Origin: a virus
IMG/VR virus record: IMGVR_UViG_3300028646_000003
Coordinates: 1-64,000 of that record
Strand: one strand, 5' to 3'
DNA: 64,000 nt
The position numbers were made by a program, and so were the translations under genes. The notes beneath the pieces are model-generated. The model was not told where the DNA came from. It ran no database searches and saw only the letters and a list, made by a program, of their open reading frames with translations. Position 1 is the stretch's first letter; the number at the start of each line of letters is the position of its first letter. This document shows positions 7,179 through 17,464 of this stretch, one piece after another.

Positions 7179-8690
7179 ATGGTTAAGAAACCAAGTACAA
7201 CTAAAAAAACTGATGTTTCTAAAATCCCTGATGAAGAAATAAAAGCCATAAAAAAGGTGAAAGAATATAAGTTAATATGTGAATCCAACATCGTTTCTAT
7301 ATTATGGAAAGATGCAGACTTGTATTTTGACTATGACTCTTTAACATTATCGCATTTTACATATAATGAATGGAAAGTTTATTTCCAAATAGGACAAGAT
7401 GTAGTTGTAAAAGAGAAAAAGCCAATTCTAGACGAAATAACAATTAATTTATATTTAGAAAAACACAATAAGTTAAAAGTTAAATATGATGAATACGGTG
7501 GATTTACAACAATAGAAAAAGCTAAAGAGTATGTTAAAGTAAAAAATATTGAAGGATATATAGCAGAATTAAATAAATGGAATACAGTTATTAACTTAGT
7601 TAAAAATAGATTTCCAATTGCTGATAGACTAAGTGAATATGTAGATATGACATCTGAAGAAATCTATGATGAATATGAAGCAATTTTGAACCACATATTT
7701 ATAAATGTAGAAGGAGACGATGAAACTTTTACATTAGCTGACGGAATATATGATTTAATAGACGAATTAGATGAAGGTTTAGCAATAGGTTTACCCTTAC
7801 ATAATTCACCATTATTGACGCACGAAACTGGAGGGAACTTAGGTGGAAATATCACATTAATGGGAGGATTATCTGGGGCAGGTAAAACAACTATGTCAAG
7901 AACATTATTACTACCATCTATATTTGAGAATAATGAGAAGATATTAATAATGATTAATGAAGAAGGTAGAAAAAAGTGGCAAAGAGAAATGTTGATATGG
8001 GTAGCAAATAATATTTATAAAAAAGACATTCAAAAATACAAGCTAAGAGATGGTAAATTTGATGATGAATTTAAAACATTTCTAAGAGAAAAATGTGCAA
8101 AGTGGATAGTAGATAGAGGAGATCAAATTATATTAAAGCCTTTTAAAAAATATTCAACAGATAAAGCTATTAAATGTATTAAAAAATATGCTCATTTAGG
8201 TATTAAATATATGATGCTAGACACCTATAAAGCTGACTCAGATACAAAAGATACTGAAGCATTTTGGTTTAATCTTCAACAAAATATGGTTAAGATTTAT
8301 GACACTATAAAAGAAGAAGCACTAAATGTACATATATGGATAACATTTCAATTAGCAAAATCAAGTAGCAAACAAAGATGTTATACGCAAGAAAATATAG
8401 GTTTAGCAAAGAATATTATAGATGTAGCTTCAACTTGTATAATGATAAGAAAATTATTTGAAGACGAACTCGAAGGTGGTAAAAATGAATTAAAAGTATT
8501 TAAAACATCTGGGAAAAGTGGGAAAACAAAAATACCAGTACCATTGGATAAGAATAAGCATTATCAGCTATTATTTGTTGTAAAAAATAGAGAAGGTGGA
8601 TGTAACGAATATGCTATAGTTGTCGAACATGATATGAGTAAAAATATTTATAATGAAGTTGGAATTTGCGTAGTACCAGTAGATTTTTGA
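7179..8690 (+). CDS. DnaB-like replicative helicase, 503 aa
   Basis: Walker A GGLSGAGKTT at about residue 228, followed by ILIMINEEG and a KYMMLDTYKADSD Walker B-like segment near 345. WITFQLAKSS near 386 matches the helicase H3 region (TxQL), and the RecA-fold core occupies roughly 215-480. It would unwind the fork as a ring and cooperate with the primase encoded next. The N-terminal 200 residues are specific to this phage group. AGGAG precedes the ATG and the genes are tightly packed. Confidence 0.78.
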   Translation: MVKKPSTTKKTDVSKIPDEEIKAIKKVKEYKLICESNIVSILWKDADLYFDYDSLTLSHFTYNEWKVYFQIGQDVVVKEKKPILDEITINLYLEKHNKLKVKYDEYGGFTTIEKAKEYVKVKNIEGYIAELNKWNTVINLVKNRFPIADRLSEYVDMTSEEIYDEYEAILNHIFINVEGDDETFTLADGIYDLIDELDEGLAIGLPLHNSPLLTHETGGNLGGNITLMGGLSGAGKTTMSRTLLLPSIFENNEKILIMINEEGRKKWQREMLIWVANNIYKKDIQKYKLRDGKFDDEFKTFLREKCAKWIVDRGDQIILKPFKKYSTDKAIKCIKKYAHLGIKYMMLDTYKADSDTKDTEAFWFNLQQNMVKIYDTIKEEALNVHIWITFQLAKSSSKQRCYTQENIGLAKNIIDVASTCIMIRKLFEDELEGGKNELKVFKTSGKSGKTKIPVPLDKNKHYQLLFVVKNREGGCNEYAIVVEHDMSKNIYNEVGICVVPVDF

Positions 8691-8708
8691 TAAAATGAGG
8701 TGATAAAA

Positions 8709-9782
8709 ATTAATGGTTATGAATTAAAACAGTATATAATAGAAAACAATAAAATTGAATATGTTTTAGAGGAAATAGGATGTACACACATTAAATCATA
8801 TACTAAAGAATATAGGTGTAAAACACCAACACATGATAATTCTACATCTACATCTATAAAAAAAGAATCTCTTTCAATAACTATTTATGGAAAAGATGAT
8901 AAAATAACAGGGGATATATACACTTTAGTTATGGATATTAAATCTTTAATATTTCCTAAAGCTGTTAAATATATACATGAAATATTAGGATTAAAATACT
9001 ATGGAATAAATACTAAATCAGAAACCAAAGAAAAAGTTGATATATTAAAAGTATTTAAAAAGGCACTTAAAAAATATAAAGATTATTATGACGAAGAATT
9101 AAAAGTATTAAGTGAAGATATAACTAAAGAGTATGAACAAATGCCATATATAGAATGGGTTAAAGAAGGAATACTTCCTTGTACTCAACAAACATTCGGA
9201 ATAGGATATAGTGCTAAAAGCAATAGGGTAGTTATACCTCATAGATATTGGTGTGGAAATGAAAATGATTATGTAGGACTTATAGGAAGAACCTTAATTA
9301 AAAATTACGATATGTTTGATATACCGAAGTATTTTCCATTATATAAATATCCTAAAAGTCAAAATCTATATGGATTACAAGAGAATTATAAAGGAATACA
9401 AGAAAAGGGATATACAGTTGTATATGAAAGCGAAAAGTCTACACTTAAACGCCATAGTAAAAAAGACTATACAGGAGTATCATTGTTTGGTCATGAATTA
9501 TCTATAGAACAAGCAAAGATACTTATAAGCCTAAATGTAGATATAATAATTGCTTTAGATAAAGATATTTCTTTAGATTTTGTAAGAAGTATATGTGAAA
9601 TGTTTTATGGAATCAGAAATGTATACTATATTTATGATGAATATGGATTGTTAGGAGAAAAAGAAAGTCCAGCAGACAAACATGAAAAAATCTATAAAGT
9701 GTTATTCAATCGAAAAGTCAAATATAACGAAAATGAACATGAAGAATATTTAAAATACTTAGAATCAAAGGAGATTAAATAA
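8709..9782 (+). CDS. DnaG-like primase, apparent ATT start
   Basis: 357 aa from ATT 8709. A Cys/His set near the N-terminus (GCTHIKS...RCKTPTHD) resembles the primase zinc-binding domain. The TOPRIM fold shows VVYESEKST near 236 (catalytic Glu) and IIIALDKD near 277 (DxD). It synthesises RNA primers for the DnaE polymerase. The AGGTGAT at 8698-8704 is a strong Shine-Dalgarno sequence placed for ATT 8709. The only upstream in-frame alternative, GTG 8700, lies inside that sequence and has no site of its own. The gene ends one base into the ATG of the next. Confidence 0.75.
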   Translation: MNGYELKQYIIENNKIEYVLEEIGCTHIKSYTKEYRCKTPTHDNSTSTSIKKESLSITIYGKDDKITGDIYTLVMDIKSLIFPKAVKYIHEILGLKYYGINTKSETKEKVDILKVFKKALKKYKDYYDEELKVLSEDITKEYEQMPYIEWVKEGILPCTQQTFGIGYSAKSNRVVIPHRYWCGNENDYVGLIGRTLIKNYDMFDIPKYFPLYKYPKSQNLYGLQENYKGIQEKGYTVVYESEKSTLKRHSKKDYTGVSLFGHELSIEQAKILISLNVDIIIALDKDISLDFVRSICEMFYGIRNVYYIYDEYGLLGEKESPADKHEKIYKVLFNRKVKYNENEHEEYLKYLESKEIK

Positions 9783-10807
9783 TGGGTTATTACAAGGAAG
9801 ATAAATTTAATTATTATATTAAAATAATTAAAGATAATAATTCAGATATAAAACTATTTAATAATTCAAAAGACACTTTAACCTTTGAAGAATATAAAGG
9901 CGTAAAATCTTATTATTATATAAAGTGTGATATTTGTGGAACATATGTTAGGAAAACATTAGATAATACTGTTAACAATAAATGTTATACATGTAACGAT
10001 TGTGCTAGTAAGATAACAGGAGATAAAAATAAATTATCATTTAAAAAAGCCATAAAAAGAGTTGAGTTATTAAAATCTGAAATAAGATTAGATCTATCTC
10101 ATTCTATAGTAGAAAAAGAATGGAATAAAGTTATAGATAAATATTGGTTTAAATGTACAAAGTGTGGTCAATGGATGTTTAGAGAATATAGATTATTTGT
10201 TGATAAGGGTGGAAATATTTGTGGAGATTGTGGTGGACAAACCTCATGGGATATAGTTTCTGCCAAAACCAAAATAAAAGAATTAGGAAGTGAATTAATA
10301 AATGATGAATGGTTGGGAGTTGACCATAGATATATGTTTAGATGTATTAAATGTGGTGGTTTAACCAATAAAACTTTTGATAAATTTGTTAATAGCAATC
10401 AGCGTTTATGTAATTCATGTTCTGGATCAAAAGGAGAAATTATTATACAAAAGACATTAGAAGAACATAACATTAAATTTATTCCACAATATAGATTCGA
10501 TGATTTAAGAGGTGAGAATAAACAATTTTTAAAATTTGATTTTGGTATTTTGGATTATAATGATAAATTAAAAAATCTAATAGAATATCAAGGTGAGCAA
10601 CATTATTTTCCAGTAGATTTTGCAAATAGAGGTGAAGAATGGGCTAAGGAGCAATTTCAAAAAAATCAATATAGAGATAATATGAAAAGAGAATATGTAT
10701 CAATTAAAAATATAGAACTATTAGAAATTCCATACTGGGATTACAATAATATAAAAAAGATATTAGGAGGTTTATTATGGGAGAAAGAAAATCAAAAGAG
10801 TATTTAA
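9782..10807 (+). CDS. Vsr-like (EDxHD) putative homing endonuclease, 341 aa
   Basis: Several Cys pairs form treble-clef or zinc-ribbon repeats: CDIC, CNDC, CTKC, CGDC, CIKC and CNSC. The nuclease core is GSKGEIIIQKTLEEH followed by FDFGILDYND and LIEYQGEQHYF. This Glu...Asp...Glu-x-x-Gly-x-Gln-His pattern belongs to Vsr-like nucleases. Its architecture parallels the protein at 5535. It lies between primase and RecB-like nuclease and overlaps the next gene by 31 bases, so its 3' end carries the ribosome binding site of that gene. Confidence 0.72.
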   Translation: MGYYKEDKFNYYIKIIKDNNSDIKLFNNSKDTLTFEEYKGVKSYYYIKCDICGTYVRKTLDNTVNNKCYTCNDCASKITGDKNKLSFKKAIKRVELLKSEIRLDLSHSIVEKEWNKVIDKYWFKCTKCGQWMFREYRLFVDKGGNICGDCGGQTSWDIVSAKTKIKELGSELINDEWLGVDHRYMFRCIKCGGLTNKTFDKFVNSNQRLCNSCSGSKGEIIIQKTLEEHNIKFIPQYRFDDLRGENKQFLKFDFGILDYNDKLKNLIEYQGEQHYFPVDFANRGEEWAKEQFQKNQYRDNMKREYVSIKNIELLEIPYWDYNNIKKILGGLLWEKENQKSI

Positions 10808-12003
10808 ATAAATTAAAAAATAAACTAGGAGTAGATATAATTTATTCATGGTCAAGATATCATTCTTACTGTAATGATAGTTATAGTTATTTATTAAAAT
10901 ATATAAAACACGAGAAAGAAGTAAAAAAGGATGGTATATATGGAGTTTCAGGTAATGTATGCCACGATATCATAGAACGTTATTATCTAGGTGAATTAAA
11001 ATATGAAGATATGCTAAATGAATATGAAGAAAAATTGTTTGAAATGAATGCAATGGAATTAAAATATAATAGAATTGACGAAGAAGCAAATAAAAAGATA
11101 GCAGATAAATATGAAAATAATATAAGATTGTTTTTTCAACAATATAAACCTATTGAAAGTAAAATGGTATTAGAACAGTTTGTAACAATTAAAGTAGGTA
11201 AGTTCTATTTTCAAGGTTATATAGATTTTGTACATAGAGATACAGAAGGTAATTACATAATAGAAGATTTTAAAACTTCAACTATTTACACAGGAGCTAA
11301 AAAAATAGCCGAAGGTGGACAATTAATACTATATTCAGAAAGTCTTATACAAAAAGGAATCCCTTTAGAAAAGATTAAGATTAGATGGAATTTTCTTAAA
11401 TATTGTAGCATTGAAAGTGACTTGTTTAGTATTGATAAGGAAACAAAAAAGAATAAAACAAAAAGTAAAAATTGTTCAAGAGCAACATGGGTAAAAGAAA
11501 GTGAAGGGAATATAAAAAAATGGTTAACCAAAAGTGAGATGTATGATGAATTAGAAATTGAAGATATGATGCAAACTTGTATTGAAAATAATAATTTAGA
11601 AACACTTCCACAAGATATACAAGATAGATTTAGAATGGAAGATTGTTATGTTTACTTAGAATTAACACAAGAAATGATAGATGATTTAAAAGATAATATA
11701 ATCAATACTTTAGAAGATATAGAAATTAAAACTGCTAAGACTAAAGATATATTAAAAACATTAGAAAGTTTAGACAAAATAAAAGATAAACAACAAATTA
11801 AAGAGTTAAATCAAGAAATAGATGAAATGTTTTGGAGTGAAATTGATGCAAGTAAAGAATATTACTACTATAATCTAATGCCTTATACAAGACAACAGCA
11901 CAAACCTTTTGATGAATACTTAAAGGACGTTAATATGTTTGTAGAAGATAGCTTTGATAAAGAAGAAATAGGTGACGGCTTAGATTGGTTAAATGATTTG
12001 TAA
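10777..12003 (+). CDS. RecB/Cas4-like PD-(D/E)XK nuclease, 408 aa
   Basis: Motifs of the RecB nuclease fold: GNVCHDIIERY near 49 (motif I His/Glu), FQGYIDFV (Asp) near 146, IIEDFKTS (D-x-K) near 159, and GGQLILYSE (motif QxxxY) near 176. No four-Cys iron-sulfur set of the Cas4 type is obvious. It would process DNA ends in replication or recombination with the Sak4-like annealer. The C-terminus GDGLDWLNDL copies the acidic tip of the SSB-like protein. AGGAGG lies inside the preceding gene. Confidence 0.72.
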   Translation: MGERKSKEYLNKLKNKLGVDIIYSWSRYHSYCNDSYSYLLKYIKHEKEVKKDGIYGVSGNVCHDIIERYYLGELKYEDMLNEYEEKLFEMNAMELKYNRIDEEANKKIADKYENNIRLFFQQYKPIESKMVLEQFVTIKVGKFYFQGYIDFVHRDTEGNYIIEDFKTSTIYTGAKKIAEGGQLILYSESLIQKGIPLEKIKIRWNFLKYCSIESDLFSIDKETKKNKTKSKNCSRATWVKESEGNIKKWLTKSEMYDELEIEDMMQTCIENNNLETLPQDIQDRFRMEDCYVYLELTQEMIDDLKDNIINTLEDIEIKTAKTKDILKTLESLDKIKDKQQIKELNQEIDEMFWSEIDASKEYYYYNLMPYTRQQHKPFDEYLKDVNMFVEDSFDKEEIGDGLDWLNDL

Positions 12004-12021
12004 GAAAGAGGTTGTTTAAAT

Positions 12022-12783
12022 ATGAGAAAAACTAATAGAATTGGAGAAAATAGTATAAATAAACAAGGATTAAAAATGAAAATAATTGAATATAGAAGGA
12101 ATGATGATATTACAGTAAAGTTTGAAGATGATTATGCTTGCGAAAGCCAATATGTACTTTTTCAAAAAGGTTCTATTAAGAATCCTTACTTTAGAGAAAC
12201 ACAAGGAGTTGGATATATAGGAGAAGGCAAATATAAACCAAGTATTAATAATAAATTAACTATTCAATATAAATATTGGATGTCTATGTTTTATAGGTGT
12301 TATAACGAAGACTATCATAAAAAAGAAAATACTTATATAGATTGTTTTGTTTGCGAAGAGTGGCATAATTATCAATCATTTGGAAAATGGTTTGATGAAA
12401 ATTACTATGAAATAGAAAATGAAGTTATGCAAATAGACAAAGACATACTAATTAAGGGAAATAAAATATATAGTCCAAAGAATTGTGTATTTGTTCCTAG
12501 ATCAATAAATAATTTATTTGTAAAAAACGATAAAGTTAGAGGAAAATATCCTATTGGTGTTACTGAAAGAAACAATGGATATCAAGCAAGATTAAATAAA
12601 AATACAAAAGACATCAAACTAAGAATAAGCTTAGGTGTTTTTGATACTCCACAACAAGCATTTAATGCTTATAAAATAGCTAAAGAGAATTATATTAAAA
12701 AAGTTGCTAATGATTATAAGGGCAAAATACCAAACAATTTATATAATGCAATGATAAATTATAAAGTTGAAATGACAGATTAA
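12022..12783 (+). CDS. HNH-like homing endonuclease with AP2-type DNA-binding domain
   Basis: 253 aa. The middle part (DKDILIKGNKIYSPKNC followed by FVPRSINNLF) matches the phage HNH-like family found beside AP2 domains. The C-terminus (IGVTERNNGYQARL then LGVFDTPQQAFNAY) is a clear AP2/ERF-like DNA-binding domain. It is a free-standing gene between the RecB-like nuclease and the polymerase, typical of an intron-less homing gene. Confidence 0.72.
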   Translation: MRKTNRIGENSINKQGLKMKIIEYRRNDDITVKFEDDYACESQYVLFQKGSIKNPYFRETQGVGYIGEGKYKPSINNKLTIQYKYWMSMFYRCYNEDYHKKENTYIDCFVCEEWHNYQSFGKWFDENYYEIENEVMQIDKDILIKGNKIYSPKNCVFVPRSINNLFVKNDKVRGKYPIGVTERNNGYQARLNKNTKDIKLRISLGVFDTPQQAFNAYKIAKENYIKKVANDYKGKIPNNLYNAMINYKVEMTD

Positions 12784-12814
12784 AAAATTTTATAAAAGAG
12801 AGTGGTGAAATTTT

Positions 12815-14095
12815 ATGGAAGAAAACTACATTGTACATCATTTACATGATGACACATCTAACTGTAATGGATATGCTGATTCATGTACTAAATATGAAGA
12901 ATATATTAAATTAGCAAAAAAATGTGGAATGAAAGCAATAGCATTCAGTAATCATGGTGGTATATATGATTGGATTAAAAAGAAACAATACTGTGATAAA
13001 AATGGAATTAAATATATACATGGAGTTGAATTGTATTTATGTATTAATCTTCAGGACAATACTAGAGGATATCATATAGGATTGTATGGAAAGAATTGGG
13101 AAGGAGTTAAAGAACTAAATACTCTTATGTCAATGGCGACTTCAAAAGGAGTAAAAGAGGATAAATCAGATAGACACATGTATTATAATCCTAGAATATC
13201 ATTTGAAGAACTCATGAATACAAGTGATAATATTATAATTACTACTGCTTGTTTAGCTTCTCCACTATGTAAATTAGGCAATAAAGATATATTAAATGAC
13301 GTAGAAGGTAATGAAACCGAAGAAGGTAGAAAACAATATGAATATAATTTACAAAAAAGAGATGAATTATTACAATGGTTATCTAAACACAATGATAGAT
13401 GTTTTTTAGAGATTCAATATCATAATTGTAATAGTCAAATAGAATTTAATAGTCAATTATATGAATGGTCTAAATTATATAATATACCACTAATAAGTGG
13501 AACAGATACTCATTCATCTAATAAATATAAAGCCGAATGTAGAACAGTTTTACAAAAAGCTAAAGATAGTTTTTATGGAGAAGAAGATGAGTTTGATTTA
13601 ATATGGAAAACATATGATGAATTAGTAGAATCATTTAAAATACAAAATTCCTTACCATTAGAAGTTGTACTTGAAGCAATTAATAATACAAATGTTTTAT
13701 CTAATATGGTAGAAGAGTTTACATTAGATAAAACATTTAAATACCCAAATTTATATGGTAATAATTCAAAATTATTATGGAAAAATAGAATATTTAAAAT
13801 GTTAAAAGATAAAAAGGAACGCAATATTATAGATGTTTCTAAATTAGAAGAATACAAAAAAGCAATATTAGAAGAATTTGATGTAATGTCTAAGTTAGGA
13901 ATGGAAAGTTTTATGATGTTTATGTCAGAACTTATGGAGTGGGCTAGAAATAGTGATATACATTCTAGCCCATGTAGGGGAAGCGTAGGAGGAAGCATTA
14001 TAGCATATATAACTGATATAATTACTGTAGATCCTATTAAGTGGCACACAGTATTTTCAAGATTTTGTAATGCAGATAGAATAAGTCTTGGTGAT
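12815..14095 (+). CDS. dnaE: DNA polymerase III alpha (DnaE type), exon 1
   Basis: 427 codons. It begins with a PHP domain (VHHLHDDTSNCNGYADS, near 7-23) and continues to GRGSVGGS-like SPCRGSVGGS near 389. It ends ADRISLGD at the first catalytic Asp. Joined to the second exon this gives SLGD-IDEDF, equivalent to the PDFDIDF active-site motif of DnaE enzymes, and a complete protein of 1121 aa. The reading frame runs directly into TAA at 14096-14098 within the intron, so unspliced RNA yields only this N-terminal piece. It is the replicative polymerase of the phage. Confidence 0.88.
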
Positions 14096-15354
14096 TAAAA
14101 TAACAAAATAGTTCTAAATAATAAATAAATATGATATAATAAATTAAAATAAAGGAGGTGAGAATTATGAATCAAGAGTATAAAATGAAAATTTCCAAGG
14201 AAACAATTATTGATATATATTATAATGAATATATTAATGGGACTTCTGCTTTAAAATTAGAAGAAAAATATGAATTAAGTAAAGGATATTTATATAGATG
14301 GTTTAATAAACTTGATTTACCCTTAAGAGATAATAGTGTTAATTCTAAACAATACAGTTTTAATGAAAACTACTTTGAAAACATAGATACCGAAGATAAA
14401 GCATATTGGTTAGGTTTTGTATATGCTGATGGCTTTATAACATCTAAAAGAAAACACGCTAATAGAAGTTTAGGAATTTCTTTAGGTATTAAAGACGAAA
14501 GTCATTTGCAAAAACTAAATTATTGTTTAAATAGCAATACACCAGTAAATAAATATATAGAAACTGCTGGATTTGGGATAGGAAATAAATATTGTAGAGT
14601 TATATATGTAAGTAAGAAATTAACAAATGATTTAATAAAACATGGTGTATATGAAAATAAAACTGATATAATAACATCTCCTAATACAATTCCTTATAAA
14701 TATATAAAAGATTTTATTAGAGGATATTTCGACGGAGACGGAAGTATTTGGAAACAAGATAGTAATACACAAGTAAATATTGGTTTCGTTGGAACTAATG
14801 ACTTGTTGCAGTTTATTATGAAGTATTTATTAGATAATAATGCTATATTAAGAGAATATCCTTTGAATAAAAGAAAATCTGAACAAATAGTTAGTAATTT
14901 TAAATTTGGTGGAAATTATAATTCGTTTAGATTTTTAGATTTTATATACAAGGACTCAAATATTTATTTAAATAGAAAGTATCATATTTATTTAGAATTA
15001 AAAGAACACATTGATAGTCACCCTATACAGTAATGTATAGTATAAAAAATTCGGTGAACTTATAAGTATAAGGTGTATAATCAACGAATAGTAATGCTAG
15101 GAAATGAGTATTAATGATTATGCTAACAGGGGAAGCCTTAACGTAAAGACGATGGTAATCCTGTGCCAAGCTTGTAGAGAAATCTACTTGAAGGTCAAAC
15201 GACTAAAATGAGTTGGAATACAACTCTAAGAGGATTAAAGCATGGTGAAAGTCCAAATCCGTAGTGCCGAACTCCTATTTATATAGGATGAAGATATAGT
15301 CTACTCCGACTCTTAATTGAGTGTTAAAGTATTAGGAAACTAACGGTATCAAGG
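14096..15354 (+). other. Group I intron in dnaE, 1259 bases
   Basis: The upstream exon ends in U (GGTGAT) and the intron ends in G (ATCAAGG), as group I introns require. P1 can form between exon GGTGAT (14090-14095) and GTCACC (15017-15022) with a terminal G-U pair. P2 is CTATAC/GTATAG (15023-15028 with 15035-15040). P7 is GACTA (15201-15205) with TAGTC (15297-15301), within a typical AAGATATAGTC context. The whole endonuclease gene lies in the P1 loop and its last codons overlap P1 and P2. Splicing restores the polymerase active site. Confidence 0.85.
14167..15033 (+). CDS. LAGLIDADG-type homing endonuclease inside the dnaE intron
   Basis: 288 aa from ATG 14167 with AAAGGAGGTGAG upstream; the in-frame GTG 14158 belongs to that site. 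Two LAGLIDADG-like helices are visible: YWLGFVYADGF near 78 and FIRGYFDGDGS near 180. An N-terminal helix-turn-helix-like segment (ALKLEEKYELSKGYLYRWF) precedes them. It should cleave intron-less dnaE alleles at the splice junction and so spread the intron. Its 3' end is constrained by the ribozyme because it encodes P1 and part of P2. Confidence 0.82.
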   Translation: MNQEYKMKISKETIIDIYYNEYINGTSALKLEEKYELSKGYLYRWFNKLDLPLRDNSVNSKQYSFNENYFENIDTEDKAYWLGFVYADGFITSKRKHANRSLGISLGIKDESHLQKLNYCLNSNTPVNKYIETAGFGIGNKYCRVIYVSKKLTNDLIKHGVYENKTDIITSPNTIPYKYIKDFIRGYFDGDGSIWKQDSNTQVNIGFVGTNDLLQFIMKYLLDNNAILREYPLNKRKSEQIVSNFKFGGNYNSFRFLDFIYKDSNIYLNRKYHIYLELKEHIDSHPIQ

Positions 15355-17439
15355 ATTGATGAAGACTTTGCTCCAAAAGATAGAATAAAAGTATATAAGT
15401 ATATCATAGAAAGATTTGGAAATAAGAATGTATCATATATATTATCACTTAGTACTATTCAAGATAGAGGTAGTATTGATGTATTAGCCAAAGGATTAAA
15501 TTATAAAGACTTAGATTTAGTTAAACAGATTAAAAATGAATTTGATAATATCTTCGATGAGTATTCTAAAATAATACAAGAAGAAGTTAACTTGGAAGAA
15601 TTAGACAACGCAACTTCTAAATCACCTAATTTTGATGATTACAAATTATATATAAATGTAATTAGAAATAAAGAAAAGTTAAAAAGAGTTAAAGAATTAA
15701 AAACGTTATGGGATACATTAAGAGAAGATAATAAAGAATTATTCTATTACTTTGATGGAATAAAAGGAACAGTTATAGCCAAAGGAAATCATCCTTCTGG
15801 AATGATAGGTAGTCCAATAACTCTATTTGATAATATGGGTGTATTTTATAAAGGAGGAGATGAAGATTTTCCTGTTTCATTTTGTGCTATGAAGGCAGTA
15901 GATTCATTGAATTATGTAAAGTTTGATATATTAGGACTGAAAACTATAGGTGTAATTCAAGATACATATAAATTATTAAATAAAAAATGGGAAGAAGCAC
16001 ATGAAATTAATTGGGACGATGATAATGTGTGGAGTGATATGTTAATTAGTAATGCTGGAATATTTCAATTCGAAGGAGATTATGCATTTGATTTATTATC
16101 TAAATTTAAACCACATGCAATAAACGATATGTCATTAGTAAATGCAAGTCTTAGACCATCAGGAAAGTCTTATAGAAATAGATTAATTAGTGGGGAATTT
16201 AATAAAAATCCATCTGAAATAATAGATAAGTTATTAGAGGCTAATAAAGGATTTTTGGTATTTCAAGAAGATTCGATTGCATTTTTACAAGAAATATGTG
16301 GCTTTAGTGGTTCTTTAGCCGATACTACAAGAAGAGCTATAGGAAAAAAAGACTTAGAATTACTAAAAGAACAACTCCCAAAAATATTAGAAGGTTATTG
16401 TAATAAATCAGATCAACCAAGAGAAATAGCTGAAAAAGAAGCAAAACAGTTTATACAAATAATTTCAGATTCCTCGGAATATCAATTTGGATATAATCAT
16501 AGCACAGGATATTCAATGAATGGTTATATGTGTGCAAGACTAAGATATTATTATCCATTAGAGTATACTACTGCATATTTAAATAATGCTGAAGACCAAG
16601 CTGATATAGATAATGGAATAGCCCTTGCTAAAGCTAAAAATATAAATATACAAAATCCTAAGTTTAGATATTCTAAAGGTGAATACATGTGTGATAAAGA
16701 AACAAATACAATTTATAAAGGTGTTGGATCAATTAAATATTTAAATGAAACATGTGCAAATCAATTATATGAATTAAAAAACAATGCCTATAATACTTTT
16801 ATAGATTTATTAAAAGATATAAAAGAAAAAGTAGATATAAATTCAAGACAATTAACAGCTTTGATTTTATTAGATTATTTTACCGAATTCGGTAAATCTA
16901 AAAAGTTATTAGAAGTATATAACAAATACACTGATTTAAGTAGCAGAAAACAATTCAAAAAAGTTGATTTAATAACAATGGGACTAACAGAGGATATTAT
17001 AAAAAGATATGCTAAAAAAGAAACAGAAAAGATATTTAAAGAAGTTGATGTTGAATCTTTGATAAATGAACTCATAGAAAATATAGAAAACAAAGACGTA
17101 CCTTTAAAAGAAAAAATATCTGCCGAAATAGAGTATTTGGGATATCCGATAACAAAAGTAGAAAATGATAGTTTATATTATGTTATAAAAATAGATGAAT
17201 TTAAAAATAAGAAGTCAATAACAAGATATCTAACAATGTACGATTTACATACAAATGATTTAATAAAATATAAACTATCTGATTTCTTATATTTTTATGA
17301 TAATCCAATTGAGGAAAAGGATATTGTGCAAATAACTAGTGAATCTAAAAAGCCTAAAAAGCATAAAGATGATAACGGAAATTGGAAAGTTGTGCCTAAT
17401 GAATTTAATCTTTGTATAGACTCATGGGTATGTTATTAA
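15355..17439 (+). CDS. dnaE: DNA polymerase III alpha (DnaE type), exon 2
   Basis: 694 codons plus stop, opening with IDEDFAPKDR, which supplies the second and third acidic residues of the catalytic motif. Typical DnaE landmarks follow: VKFDILGLKTIGVIQDT, a FQFEGDYAFDLL segment and FGYNHSTGYSMNGYMCARL. The C-terminal 200 residues are less conserved and may hold the OB and partner-binding region. No separate initiation codon is needed because the exon is joined by splicing. Confidence 0.85.
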   Translation: MDEDFAPKDRIKVYKYIIERFGNKNVSYILSLSTIQDRGSIDVLAKGLNYKDLDLVKQIKNEFDNIFDEYSKIIQEEVNLEELDNATSKSPNFDDYKLYINVIRNKEKLKRVKELKTLWDTLREDNKELFYYFDGIKGTVIAKGNHPSGMIGSPITLFDNMGVFYKGGDEDFPVSFCAMKAVDSLNYVKFDILGLKTIGVIQDTYKLLNKKWEEAHEINWDDDNVWSDMLISNAGIFQFEGDYAFDLLSKFKPHAINDMSLVNASLRPSGKSYRNRLISGEFNKNPSEIIDKLLEANKGFLVFQEDSIAFLQEICGFSGSLADTTRRAIGKKDLELLKEQLPKILEGYCNKSDQPREIAEKEAKQFIQIISDSSEYQFGYNHSTGYSMNGYMCARLRYYYPLEYTTAYLNNAEDQADIDNGIALAKAKNINIQNPKFRYSKGEYMCDKETNTIYKGVGSIKYLNETCANQLYELKNNAYNTFIDLLKDIKEKVDINSRQLTALILLDYFTEFGKSKKLLEVYNKYTDLSSRKQFKKVDLITMGLTEDIIKRYAKKETEKIFKEVDVESLINELIENIENKDVPLKEKISAEIEYLGYPITKVENDSLYYVIKIDEFKNKKSITRYLTMYDLHTNDLIKYKLSDFLYFYDNPIEEKDIVQITSESKKPKKHKDDNGNWKVVPNEFNLCIDSWVCY

Positions 17440-17464
17440 ATAAAATAAAAAGGAATGTGATTAA

